32,847 nucleotides of DNA. Source: Vicinamibacterales bacterium. Lineage in GTDB: Bacteria > Acidobacteriota > Vicinamibacteria > Vicinamibacterales > UBA823. The notes beneath the pieces are model-generated. The model was not told the DNA's origin and ran no database searches. It saw only the letters and a program-made list of their open reading frames with translations. Of this stretch, positions 7,952 to 16,004 are shown in pieces; positions within the stretch are counted from its first letter, which is position 1, and each line of letters opens with the position of its first letter. The position numbers and the translations under genes were made by a program. The DNA is taken from assembly GCA_036012125.1 (NCBI GenBank), contig DASCOS010000021.1:1-32847 (forward strand), given 5' to 3'.

Positions 7952-9094
7952 ATGGACCGCCGAACATTCATCACCAGTGGAACGAGTGCCTGGGCTGGTC
8001 TTGCTATCACCGGCAACGAATCCTTAGCCATACCCGTTCGCCCCACTCATCATTCCAAGGCTGCGTCAGACACCCAGAAGGTATTGCAACTCAATCACAA
8101 TTCAAATCCGCTCGGGCTACCGCCTGGTGCCCGTCAGGCAATTCTTGAGACCCTCGAAGAGGTACCACACTATCCACGGGCACGCCGAGGCCAACTTCGG
8201 GCCCGGTTGGCCGAACTCCACGGTCTAAGTGTTGATCAGGTCATTCTCGGCGCAGGCTCCACAGAGTTAATCCGTTGTGCGATTCAGGCCCATGCCTCCA
8301 CCAATAGTCGCCTGCTCCAGGCTCACCCAACCTACGAGAATGCCATCGAATACGGAGAGCCCTTTCCATATCGCGTTGAAAGGGTGGCGCTAACGAGTGA
8401 CTCCGCACACAACATCAACCGTATGAAGGCGCTCGCTGCCCAGTGGAAGGAACCCACGGTCGTGTATATCTGTAATCCCCATAATCCAACCGGGACGCTT
8501 ACTCCTAGCGCTGAGGTGGATGACTGGATAGCCTCGGCCACTGACAACGTGTTCTTCGTGATTGACGAAGCGTATTTTCCTTTCGTCGCCGACGCGAGTT
8601 ACTGGTCAGCCGATAAATGGGTGCATCAGAAGTCCAACGTTCTCGTCACGAGAACATTCTCCAAACTCTACGGAATGGCCGGTCTACGAATCGGGTATGG
8701 TCTCTGTGCTGCCAGCACCGCCCAACGATTGGAACTGTTCGCCAACCATAGCCGTCCCAATATGCTCGCACTAGCCGGCGCGTTGGCGGCGCTCGAGGAT
8801 ACCAGTTGGACCCAGAAAAGCCTCGCGATCTGGGAGCAGTGCCGTGAGGTCGTCACAAATTGTCTTGACGAGCTTGAACTGAAGTACTTTCCGAGTCACA
8901 CGGCATTTCTATTTCACGAAATCCGGGGTGACCAAGCGGAATATAGGCAACGGATGAGTGACCACGGCATTCTCGTCGGTCGGTCCTTCCCGCCGCTACT
9001 GTCGTTCAACCGGCTTTCACTCTCGGCTACTCCCGATGAGTTGGAACGATTCACCGATACTCTTCGCAAATTCCGACGGAACGGCTGGGTATAA
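7952..9094 (+). CDS. Tat-exported HisC-like class I/II aminotransferase
   Basis: PLP-dependent aminotransferase of the histidinol-phosphate aminotransferase type, 380 residues from the ATG at 7952, which has a GGGAGA ribosome site. A longer open frame starts at 7826 but lacks one. The N-terminus MDRRTFITSGTSAWAGLAI is a twin-arginine signal, so the enzyme should be folded with its cofactor and then exported. Family landmarks: LNHNSNPLG (about 47-55), GAGSTELI (100-107), NPHNPTGT (175-182), D205-EAY208, the Schiff-base lysine K238 in TFSKLYGMAG, and R246 in GLRIGYG. True biosynthetic HisC is cytoplasmic, so a histidine-pathway role is doubtful. An exported enzyme acting on amino acids or amino phosphates is more likely. 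A monooxygenase gene follows after 11 bases. Confidence 0.88.
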   Translation: MDRRTFITSGTSAWAGLAITGNESLAIPVRPTHHSKAASDTQKVLQLNHNSNPLGLPPGARQAILETLEEVPHYPRARRGQLRARLAELHGLSVDQVILGAGSTELIRCAIQAHASTNSRLLQAHPTYENAIEYGEPFPYRVERVALTSDSAHNINRMKALAAQWKEPTVVYICNPHNPTGTLTPSAEVDDWIASATDNVFFVIDEAYFPFVADASYWSADKWVHQKSNVLVTRTFSKLYGMAGLRIGYGLCAASTAQRLELFANHSRPNMLALAGALAALEDTSWTQKSLAIWEQCREVVTNCLDELELKYFPSHTAFLFHEIRGDQAEYRQRMSDHGILVGRSFPPLLSFNRLSLSATPDELERFTDTLRKFRRNGWV

Positions 9095-9105
9095 CAGGAG
9101 CTGCT

Positions 9106-9447
9106 GTGATCGTAGTTGCAAATCGAATTCCAGTGGCCGATGGCCAAGAAGAAGCCTTCGCTGAACGGTTCCGCACCCGGGCAGGCCTCGTCGAGGGGCA
9201 TTCCGGTTTCGTGCGCCTCGAGATTTTGAAACCAACCGAGGTCGCCATGCATGGTCGGTCGATGGGGCGTTCCGCCTACCATGTCGTGCTGACCTATTGG
9301 GAGCAGGTGGAAAACTTCGTCAACTGGACGAACAGTGCCGATTTAAAGACGGCCCACTCAGACCGACCGCCCCCGGAAATGTTCGCAGGTGATAACGTGT
9401 TTGAACTGCACGAAGTGATCCAATCAGCTTCCAGCGAGCCCAATTAG
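9106..9447 (+). CDS. IsdG/HmoA-like antibiotic-biosynthesis-type monooxygenase
   Basis: A 113-residue ABM-fold protein starting at a GTG (9106) with AGGAG about six bases upstream. The residues that form the active site of IsdG-type heme-degrading enzymes appear in place: N6 in VVANRIPV, W74 and H84, the last two exactly ten apart as in IsdG and Isd[19 protein letters not shown] is the usual central strand pair. A heme-degrading or quinone-type monooxygenase is therefore plausible, though many ABM proteins have other substrates. There is no signal peptide. It follows the HisC-like gene closely and is probably co-transcribed with it. Its last 24 bases overlap the end of the convergent FKBP gene. 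Confidence 0.8.
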   Translation: MIVVANRIPVADGQEEAFAERFRTRAGLVEGHSGFVRLEILKPTEVAMHGRSMGRSAYHVVLTYWEQVENFVNWTNSADLKTAHSDRPPPEMFAGDNVFELHEVIQSASSEPN

Positions 9448-9900
9448 TTCAACGTCAAACACTAGGGTTGCGTTCCCTGGGATTGACCCGGCTCCATTAG
9501 CGCCGTAGGCGAGAGCAGGTGGAATTACCAATCGCCTCTTTCCACCCACACGCATACCAACCACTCCCTGGTCCCATCCAGCGATCACATAACCCGTACC
9601 CAAGGTAAAGCTAAATCCGGCCCCTCCAGAGGAGGTGTCAAACTGTTGTCCTTTATTTTCCACAGCACTCGAGGAATACAACCAGCCAGTGTAGTGGACA
9701 GTCACGGGATTCCCGTTAGCCGCCTGAGTTCCAGTTCCGACCACGAGATCGGTAGCGCTGAACGAAACGTTAACAGTTGTAGACGTTGAGGTGGGCGCAG
9801 TCGGGCTGGAAGCAGACTCTGAACTCCCACAATCCGTATAACCACACGCTGAACACAGAAGCACTACCGCAAGCAACCTTGTGGGGCCCACATTCATCAT
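9424..9900 (-). CDS. FKBP-type peptidyl-prolyl cis-trans isomerase, exported (probable lipoprotein)
   Basis: A 158-residue protein from the ATG at 9900 (the next codon is also ATG; GAGGA lies just upstream). A short hydrophobic leader ends in LLCSAC, a lipobox-like site with Cys rather than Leu at -3, followed by a Ser/Thr/Pro linker. The FKBP domain (about 50-158) is complete: [70 protein letters not shown]. These include the YTG, FD, GxVIxGWDxG and AYG residues of the active pocket. It catalyses proline isomerisation during folding of envelope proteins. Its 3' end overlaps the convergent monooxygenase gene. Confidence 0.93.
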   Translation of the reverse strand: MMNVGPTRLLAVVLLCSACGYTDCGSSESASSPTAPTSTSTTVNVSFSATDLVVGTGTQAANGNPVTVHYTGWLYSSSAVENKGQQFDTSSGGAGFSFTLGTGYVIAGWDQGVVGMRVGGKRRLVIPPALAYGANGAGSIPGNATLVFDVELIGLAGS

Positions 9901-9930
9901 CAATCCTCAGCTACGTCCAATTCCCAATTC

Positions 9931-9959
9931 TGTATAACCCGGTCTAGTAAGCAGTGCAA
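9931..9959 (-). promoter_or_regulatory. Possible promoter for FKBP gene
   Basis: On the minus strand TTGCAC (9959-9954) lies 17 bases before TATACA (9936-9931), about 30 bases ahead of the FKBP start codon. The hexamers match consensus at 3 and 4 of 6 positions, so this is a candidate only. Confidence 0.33.
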
Positions 9960-10019
9960 CCCCTTATGGATGAACTGCCGAAGGAGATGAAGAGGTCCAC
10001 ATTCGCAATGCCATGGCGA

Positions 10020-11546
10020 CTATCTCCTGAAGCCCGCTAAATATTCAACCGCGAGGTCCGTAACTGCATCGATCGTGGACTGCGGGAGGTGAAAGTGGTT
10101 AGCAACGATTGAAAACGCTAACAGTTCATCATCTCTGGTAGTAACGTACCCTGACAGAGCCCGCACATTCGAAATCGATCCTGTTTTTGCACGCGCATTA
10201 TTTTCTGCAAGCGTATCTTTCATGCGGTGTTGCAACGATGCATCCCGCCCTGCAATGGGTAACGTAGCCTTAAAAGCAGTAGCATGTGTTGTATCTTGAT
10301 GCATCCTCTCCAATATCGCGATCAACATGTCAGTGGTGACATAGTTGTAGCGTGATAGGCCTGAGCCGTCATACTGCACATACGCTTCGGGGGAAATACC
10401 CCAGGATGACAGCACCGCCTGAACGGCCTCCCGTCCATCGGCGACATTGCTCCTCCCTCCATCTTGACCGCCAAGAGTTCTCAGGAACGTTTCGGCATAA
10501 AGATTCTGACTGACCTTCATGAGAACTCGACCCGTTTCCGTGAGGGGCGGAGAGCGGTGAAGGAGTAATTGTCTGAGTGGCTCATCGTAGCCATCTTGAA
10601 GGGAGTCAACGTCGATGGCGGCACCTCGAACAACGATGCCATTCTCGCTCAATGCCGCTCGTAAACTTCGCACGAAAAATTCTGTGGGATTAGGCACTGA
10701 TGCTGTTTGCGTAAACGCTTCGGCGGTCACTGGAAGGGACCCGGTAATTTCAAGGACAGCCTGGCCAGGAAGGCGAACGAGATTCAAAGTGGCTGAAGTG
10801 TCCGCAGCGCCGGTTCGAGCTCGGATATCCAATTCAAGACCGCTATGCGCAGGACTCACCTCGACGATAATCGGGTCATCCACCGCAGCACCTGGACGAA
10901 TGTCCAGAGCCACGATGTTCTGATACAGCTGTAGGGACCCAATTGGCGCGGCATATCCATAACCCAAATAATCCCACGCCCACCCAGCCCCGAGCGTGGC
11001 TTCGTCGAACACATTATCGTCCCCTATGAGCCGGCCTTCGATAATGCGAATGCCAAGTTGTTTTAGCTTGTTCGACCAGCCACGAAACACCTCCACTGGG
11101 TCGGTATGCAAACGATTGAAGGAGGGATCCCCACTACTGCGTACGATGAGGTCACCGCGAAGCGTCCCGTCCTCAATCGGAGCCCCTGTCAACAGTTGCG
11201 TCTCATACCGATAATCCCATCCAAGCTGTTCCGCCATAGCTGCCAGCGTCACGGCCTTCATATTTGAGGCCGGCATGACCAACTTGTCAGGGTTCAGACG
11301 ATAAAGGTCCTCTTGCCTGTCGAGAGACCGAACCGCCACGCTCCACAGCGTGTGATCAAATCGCGATGTTTCGAAGAGGCCTGAGAGATCTCGGTCGAGT
11401 TGGACAACGGCCGGTAACGCCTCCCCCGACGTGTTGCGTGTTCTCTCGCGCACCGGAGCGAGGTCTGGTTCCACACGAGCGGTGGAGGTGACACACCCTG
11501 TCCCAATCAGGAGCCCTATTGCGCCAAGTACTACCTTAATTGTCAT
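10020..11546 (-). CDS. dacB: D-alanyl-D-alanine carboxypeptidase/endopeptidase, PBP4 (peptidase S13)
   Basis: Penicillin-binding protein that removes the terminal D-Ala from, or cleaves cross-links in, peptidoglycan in the periplasm. The 508-residue product has a signal peptide ending near LIGTGCVTS (lipoprotein-like, but the lipobox is poor). The three active-site motifs of family S13 are present in order: S94-N-M-K97 (nucleophile), S346-Q-N348 in MKVSQNLYAE, and K454-T-G456 in ARAKTGSISN. The S13 signature DGSGLSRYN is at about 393-401. The large insert between the first two motifs, typical of PBP4, is present (about 120-330). It starts at the ATG at 11546 with GGGAGAGG just before it. It releases D-alanine, which is relevant to the D-amino-acid-oxidase-like gene 15 kb away. 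The gene appears monocistronic. Confidence 0.94.
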   Translation of the reverse strand: MTIKVVLGAIGLLIGTGCVTSTARVEPDLAPVRERTRNTSGEALPAVVQLDRDLSGLFETSRFDHTLWSVAVRSLDRQEDLYRLNPDKLVMPASNMKAVTLAAMAEQLGWDYRYETQLLTGAPIEDGTLRGDLIVRSSGDPSFNRLHTDPVEVFRGWSNKLKQLGIRIIEGRLIGDDNVFDEATLGAGWAWDYLGYGYAAPIGSLQLYQNIVALDIRPGAAVDDPIIVEVSPAHSGLELDIRARTGAADTSATLNLVRLPGQAVLEITGSLPVTAEAFTQTASVPNPTEFFVRSLRAALSENGIVVRGAAIDVDSLQDGYDEPLRQLLLHRSPPLTETGRVLMKVSQNLYAETFLRTLGGQDGGRSNVADGREAVQAVLSSWGISPEAYVQYDGSGLSRYNYVTTDMLIAILERMHQDTTHATAFKATLPIAGRDASLQHRMKDTLAENNARAKTGSISNVRALSGYVTTRDDELLAFSIVANHFHLPQSTIDAVTDLAVEYLAGFRR

Positions 11547-11705
11547 CCTCTCCCAATTTGATGAGGGGAAATCTTAATGCCCTCCGAGATCATTCGCAAT
11601 ATCTCTCAAAATCCCAAGAAAAGTACTCCCTTATACAGATTTCCAAGCTCAGCACATCCTGTGAGCCCTCTACCCTTCCCTTGTGCGCCACTAACTCGAT
11701 ACCAG

Positions 11706-11735
11706 TTGTGCTATTGAACAGACGAACGGTAGGAT
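11706..11735 (+). promoter_or_regulatory. Weak candidate promoter for gamma-glutamyltransferase gene
   Basis: TTGTGC (11706-11711) and TAGGAT (11730-11735) are 18 bases apart and about 36 bases ahead of the start codon at 11772. They match consensus at 3 and 4 of 6 positions. The 225-base gap between this gene and the divergent dacB must hold both promoters, and this is the best plus-strand candidate I found. Confidence 0.25.
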
Positions 11736-11771
11736 AGGGGTGATTTCTTGCATCTTTTGAGGGGGGCCCCT

Positions 11772-13649
11772 ATGTCCATACGTAGGTTGGTAGCGCTCGG
11801 AGCTATAGTCATTTTTCTGACGGGAACCTTCGTCTTACTTAGTCTTGGCGACGCCGAAGCCCAGCGAACAGCTAAGCCTGTTCTACACGGTCGGCATTGG
11901 ATGGCGATCACGGGGAAACCGTTGGCTGCCACGGCGGGCGCAATGATGTTTCAAAAGGGCGGAAATGCCGTCGACGCCGCGTGCGCGATGCTTGGCGCGA
12001 CCTCTACAATGTTCGACGCTTTAAGTTGGGGTGGAGAAACGCAAGCGTTAATCTACGACCCGAACCAACAGAAGGTGATCGGCATCAACGCGCTTGGTGT
12101 TGCTCCGACGGGCGCAACACCGGAATTCTTCCATGAACAGGGAATGGACTTTCCACCCGAGACCGGCCCGCTAGCAGCGGTGACACCAGGAACGCCAGGT
12201 GGCCTAATGGTCATGCTTGCCGAATTTGGCACTCTTAGTCTTAAAGAGGTGCTAGCACCGGCGATGCAGATGGCCGACGGCTACCCGATCGAAGAGGGGC
12301 TAGCTAATAGCCTTGAGCGGAGCAAAGCCTTACTCAAGGGATGGAAATATTCACGTGAGACATTCTTTCCCCACCTTGGAGAAGCACGTGAGGCACCTCG
12401 CACAGGAGAAATCTTCCGCCAGCCCTACCTACACGACACTCTACAGAAGCTCGTCGATACTGAAGCACAGGCACTTGCAGCTGGCCAGAGCCGGAAGGAG
12501 GCCATCTATGCAGCCTACGACCGATTCTACAAGGGTGACATCGCCGAAGAGTATGTGCGCGGCTCACGAGAAGGTGGAGGCCTGCACACCCTTGAGGACC
12601 TGGCGAACTGGCAGGTTTATATTGAGGAGCCAGTCAAAACGAATTACAAGGGAATCGACGTCTACAAGCTCAATACTTGGGTTCAGGGGCCTGTTTTACT
12701 CCAGGCTCTTAACATCCTTGAGGATTTCGATTTGAAGTCGATGGGTTACAACAGCTCAAAATATATCCACACGGTGTATCAAGCTATGAACTTGGCGTAT
12801 GCCGATCGTGATTTCTATTACGGAGACCCTTACTTCCCGCCAGAGGAACCGGTCAACGGTTTACTGTCTAAGGCATACGCCAAGCAACGTGCAGCGCTTA
12901 TCAATCCTGATCACAATGACCCGACAATCGGACCAGGCGATCCATACCCGTTCCAAGGGGGAGTGAATCCGTATGGCCACTATCTCGATACCTGGAATCG
13001 AACCACTGAAGACCAGGCCGCGAACTGGAGCGACGAGAAGCGGCAGGAATTTGAGGCAGGGTTCTTTGCGGGCACAACAGCAGTGCAAGCAGCTGATGAA
13101 AATGGCTGGGTTGTCTCCATCACACCAAGCGGCGGCTGGAATCCAGCCTACATCGCTGGCCGAACAGGCATCGGTATGAGCCAGCGAATGCAGAGCTTTG
13201 TGCTAGACCCATCGATAAATCCCTATAACGTTGTCGAACCTGGAAAGCGTCCACGCGTTACTTTGACACCGAGCATGGCGCTGAAAGATGGCAAACCGTT
13301 TCTGGCTTTTTCCCTCCAAGGCGGAGACTCCCAAGATCAGAACCTCCTCCAACTCTTTTTGAATATCGTAGAGTTCGAAATGAACGTCCAGCAGGCGGCC
13401 GAGGCAGCCAACATTACGAGCTATCAGTTGAAGAGCTCATTCGGTCTGCACGAGGCCGAGCCTGGTCGGTTAACCCTGAACGAGTCAGTCCCACCGTGGG
13501 TGCGAGCGGAACTCACTGGAATGGGTTACCGTCTAGACTTTCGCGACCGCACCTCGGGTCCACTGCAAGCCATCTATTTCGATCGAACACACGGCACAAT
13601 GTGGGGCGGTGCAAGTCATCACGGTGAGGACTACGGAGTCGCTTGGTAG
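11772..13649 (+). CDS. ggt: Gamma-glutamyltransferase-like Ntn hydrolase
   Basis: A 625-residue member of the gamma-glutamyltransferase family, exported by a signal peptide (about 1-31). The ATG at 11772 follows a GAGGGGGG ribosome site by five bases and is preferred to the TTG at 11748. The large-subunit landmark KGGNAVDAACA is at about 62-72. The self-processing threonine that becomes the new N-terminus is T435 in FFAGTTAVQAADENG. The usual TTH is here TTA, with Ala at 437 in place of His. Small-subunit elements follow: a VVSITPSGG strand, KRPRVTLTPSM (492-502) and the oxyanion GG in SLQGGDS (514-520). Classical members transfer or hydrolyse the gamma-glutamyl group of glutathione and related compounds. 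The changed active-site strand suggests a divergent subfamily, possibly with another acyl donor. Confidence 0.85.
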   Translation: MSIRRLVALGAIVIFLTGTFVLLSLGDAEAQRTAKPVLHGRHWMAITGKPLAATAGAMMFQKGGNAVDAACAMLGATSTMFDALSWGGETQALIYDPNQQKVIGINALGVAPTGATPEFFHEQGMDFPPETGPLAAVTPGTPGGLMVMLAEFGTLSLKEVLAPAMQMADGYPIEEGLANSLERSKALLKGWKYSRETFFPHLGEAREAPRTGEIFRQPYLHDTLQKLVDTEAQALAAGQSRKEAIYAAYDRFYKGDIAEEYVRGSREGGGLHTLEDLANWQVYIEEPVKTNYKGIDVYKLNTWVQGPVLLQALNILEDFDLKSMGYNSSKYIHTVYQAMNLAYADRDFYYGDPYFPPEEPVNGLLSKAYAKQRAALINPDHNDPTIGPGDPYPFQGGVNPYGHYLDTWNRTTEDQAANWSDEKRQEFEAGFFAGTTAVQAADENGWVVSITPSGGWNPAYIAGRTGIGMSQRMQSFVLDPSINPYNVVEPGKRPRVTLTPSMALKDGKPFLAFSLQGGDSQDQNLLQLFLNIVEFEMNVQQAAEAANITSYQLKSSFGLHEAEPGRLTLNESVPPWVRAELTGMGYRLDFRDRTSGPLQAIYFDRTHGTMWGGASHHGEDYGVAW

Positions 13650-13761
13650 CACTACGTAGCAGGCTAGCTCCTTAATGAAGACCGACCTTGGCTTCTGCGA
13701 GTACCCGGCGCAGGAGCCCATCTCTATCTTCTAGTACTGACCGCGCTAGCCGAAACTACAG

Positions 13762-14694
13762 CTATCGAGGCTGCTCTAGGTATTTCAATAGTTCATTGTC
13801 AGTACCAAGAATGAACACCGTTGTTGGGTCCATAGTTTTCTCATACGTCTCCATGGATTTCGTAAAAGCATAAAAGTCGGGATCGCGATTGTACGCGTCA
13901 CCGTAGACAGCCGTAGCCTCTCCATCGGCTACACCCCGAAGCTCCTCCGCCACACGATACGCCTCAGATTGAATCCGCTGGAGCTCACGATCACGCTCGC
14001 CGCCAATCCGTGCGGCCTCCCCTTCTCCCTCGGACCTAAACTCTTCAGCAATTCGCTGTCGCTCGGCAATCATGCGAGCAAAAACATCTTGCTGAACCTC
14101 CTCAACGTAGTTGATTCGCTTTAACCGAAGGTCAAGCAGTTCAATACCAAAATCGGCCGTGCTGAGGGCCGAACGTTCAAGAATCTCGGCCGCGATTTGT
14201 CCTCGCCCCATCCCAATCTCTTCTAGTATCGCTGCCTCCTCCTCCGATTCCACCAGCACGTCCTCAGGGTCTCTATTGCTACTACGGACAATCTCAATCA
14301 GGTCATACCGGGCCACCGAGTTCCTGGTCTCTCCATCGAGAATGTCGTCGAGCCTAGACTGAGCACCGCGCTCATCCCTGAGCCTCTGAAAGAATCGTAG
14401 AGGATCAACGATGCGCCATCTGGCATAGGTATCAACCCAGATGAATCGCTTATCCTTCGTTGGAACCTGATTTGGACTTCCATCCCATTCCAAAAACCGT
14501 TTTTCAAAGTAATTGGTTTTCTGGATAAACGGCACCTTGAAGTGTAGACCGGGCTCGGTCATAGGATCCCCAATCGGATTTCCAAACTGCGTAATGATGA
14601 CCTGGTTCGTTTCGTGAACCTGATAGGTCGCACTTGACAGGACGACGAGAGCTAAAACCAACACGAAGAGTTGCGTAACAGTACGTGACTTCAT
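13762..14694 (-). CDS. hflC: HflC, SPFH/band 7 membrane protease regulator
   Basis: A 310-residue membrane-anchored SPFH-domain protein. One N-terminal span (about 8-23) is followed by the HflC-type start of the SPFH domain (VHETNQVIITQFGNPIGDP, GLHFKVPFIQ). Then come the RFLEWDGSPNQVPTKDKRFIWVDTYARWRI region, DDILDGETRNSVARYDL, and a long charged coiled coil rich in Glu, Arg and Ala (about 190-260, EGEAARIGGERDRELQRI). In the known system HflC pairs with HflK into a periplasmic cage around the FtsH protease. The ATG overlaps the hflK stop codon by four bases (ATGA), so the two are translationally coupled in the order hflK-hflC. No ftsH lies nearby. Confidence 0.93.
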   Translation of the reverse strand: MKSRTVTQLFVLVLALVVLSSATYQVHETNQVIITQFGNPIGDPMTEPGLHFKVPFIQKTNYFEKRFLEWDGSPNQVPTKDKRFIWVDTYARWRIVDPLRFFQRLRDERGAQSRLDDILDGETRNSVARYDLIEIVRSSNRDPEDVLVESEEEAAILEEIGMGRGQIAAEILERSALSTADFGIELLDLRLKRINYVEEVQQDVFARMIAERQRIAEEFRSEGEGEAARIGGERDRELQRIQSEAYRVAEELRGVADGEATAVYGDAYNRDPDFYAFTKSMETYEKTMDPTTVFILGTDNELLKYLEQPR

Positions 14695-15701
14695 CGGTCA
14701 CCTCCCGCAGTTGGTACTGGAACTCCAACGGTCTGTCGGAGAGTGTCCAGTGATAACAGAGGCACAACACCGTTCGCATCTTCAGCGAGAAACAGCTTTC
14801 CACCAACCTTCGGCAATACCCGTTGCATCGTTTCTAAATAGAGTCGCTGACGCGTCACCTCTGGCGATTGGCGATAAGCATCGTAAACCGCCTCGAAACG
14901 AGCCGCGTCGCCTTGCGCCCTGTTCACGCGATCAAGCGCATAGCCTTCGGCCTGAAGAACGGCCTGCTGCGCTTCACCCCGTGCTCGAGGAATGACTGCG
15001 TTATATTCAGCGCGCGCTTCATTAATCAATCGGTCGCGTTGCTGCTGCGCTTGATTAACCTCATCCCACGACGGCTTAACCGGGTCTGGCGGATTCACAT
15101 CCTGTAGGACCACCTGCTCCACCGTGATGCCCATCTCGTACTGGCCAACAAGTTCTTGCAGTTGTTGTTCAACGCGCGTTTCAATGTCCTGGCGTCCAAC
15201 AGTCAAGACCTCCGTAACGGTCCGGTCTCCAACAACCTCACGCATTATGGCTTCATTCATCGCACGGAAGGTGTCGTCGAGATTGCGGACCTTGAATAGA
15301 TAATTTTCTGGCTCGGAAACACGATATTGCACAATCCATTCCACGACTGCCACATTCAGGTCGCCAGTGAGCATCACTGCTTCATCGGAGAATTGACGCT
15401 CGGAAAAGCGACTTCGAGTGCCGGCCTCAACCGTGCGGAAACCGAACTCGTGCTTCAGCTGTCGCTGAACTGGCACCTTAACCACAGTTTCAATTAATGG
15501 TAGTTTGGCTCGGAGGCCTGGATCGGTAGTACGAACATAACGTCCGAACCTCAGAACAACCCCCACTTCCTCTGGTTGGATTTGGTAGAGGGTATTCAGC
15601 AACCCTCCCACAATGAGCAAGGCGATTACACCAGTGCCAATACTCTTGGATGAGATGTCTGGCACTCGTATTTGAGAAATATCAAAGCTTTTATCGTCCA
15701 T
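14691..15701 (-). CDS. hflK: HflK, SPFH/band 7 membrane protease regulator
   Basis: A 336-residue partner of HflC. The start is the ATG at 15701, eight bases after AGGAG; an in-frame GTG at 15722 lies before that ribosome site. A single membrane span (about 26-42, GTGVIALLIVGGLLNTLY) is followed by the SPFH domain. Landmarks are QPEEVGVVLRFGRYVRTTDPG, KVPVQRQLKHEFGFRT, VMLTGDLNVAVVEWIVQYRV and NEAIMREVVGDRTVTEVL. The coiled coil EVNQAQQQRDRLINEARAEYN leads to GEAQQAVLQAEGYALDRVNRAQGDAARF. The long Gly-rich cytoplasmic head of enterobacterial HflK is absent, as in many other phyla. Confidence 0.94.
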   Translation of the reverse strand: MDDKSFDISQIRVPDISSKSIGTGVIALLIVGGLLNTLYQIQPEEVGVVLRFGRYVRTTDPGLRAKLPLIETVVKVPVQRQLKHEFGFRTVEAGTRSRFSERQFSDEAVMLTGDLNVAVVEWIVQYRVSEPENYLFKVRNLDDTFRAMNEAIMREVVGDRTVTEVLTVGRQDIETRVEQQLQELVGQYEMGITVEQVVLQDVNPPDPVKPSWDEVNQAQQQRDRLINEARAEYNAVIPRARGEAQQAVLQAEGYALDRVNRAQGDAARFEAVYDAYRQSPEVTRQRLYLETMQRVLPKVGGKLFLAEDANGVVPLLSLDTLRQTVGVPVPTAGGDR

Positions 15702-16004
15702 AGTTCTGTCTCCTAGCTCCACAGACTATCAGGAATTTGGCGGCCGGCCTCAAACAACCAGTCGACGCTCTTCGAATTGAGACAATCGAGAGGATGACTG
15801 CGAACTATCTCGCCAGGCGGTGCCCAGGACGCCTAAAAGACAGTTAGTTGTCAGATTGCTCGCAAACATCCTAAAATCAGGTGACACTCGTGGGGATTCT
15901 GGTGGGCTTGGCGGTATTTCTAAACGCTAGGCCTAGGAAACCGGGTAGGATTTTCTCGACCCGTGAGGAGGTCACGTAGCCACAGGTCATGGAGGATTAA
16001 CGAG
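15702..16004. other. Intergenic region between divergent hflK and PQQ dehydrogenase genes
   Basis: These 303 bases carry no convincing reading frame. They must hold the promoters for hflK (minus) and the quinoprotein (plus), but no -35/-10 pair with good spacing stood out. A perfect ten-base palindrome, CTAGGCCTAG (15927-15936), and a GGAGG ribosome site nine bases before the quinoprotein ATG are the only distinct elements. Confidence 0.4.

Noticed and set aside
13650-13761. Search for a terminator between ggt and hflC
   Set aside because: Only short, distant complementary pieces (GGCTAGC and GCTAGCC) are present, without a compact stem or T-run.
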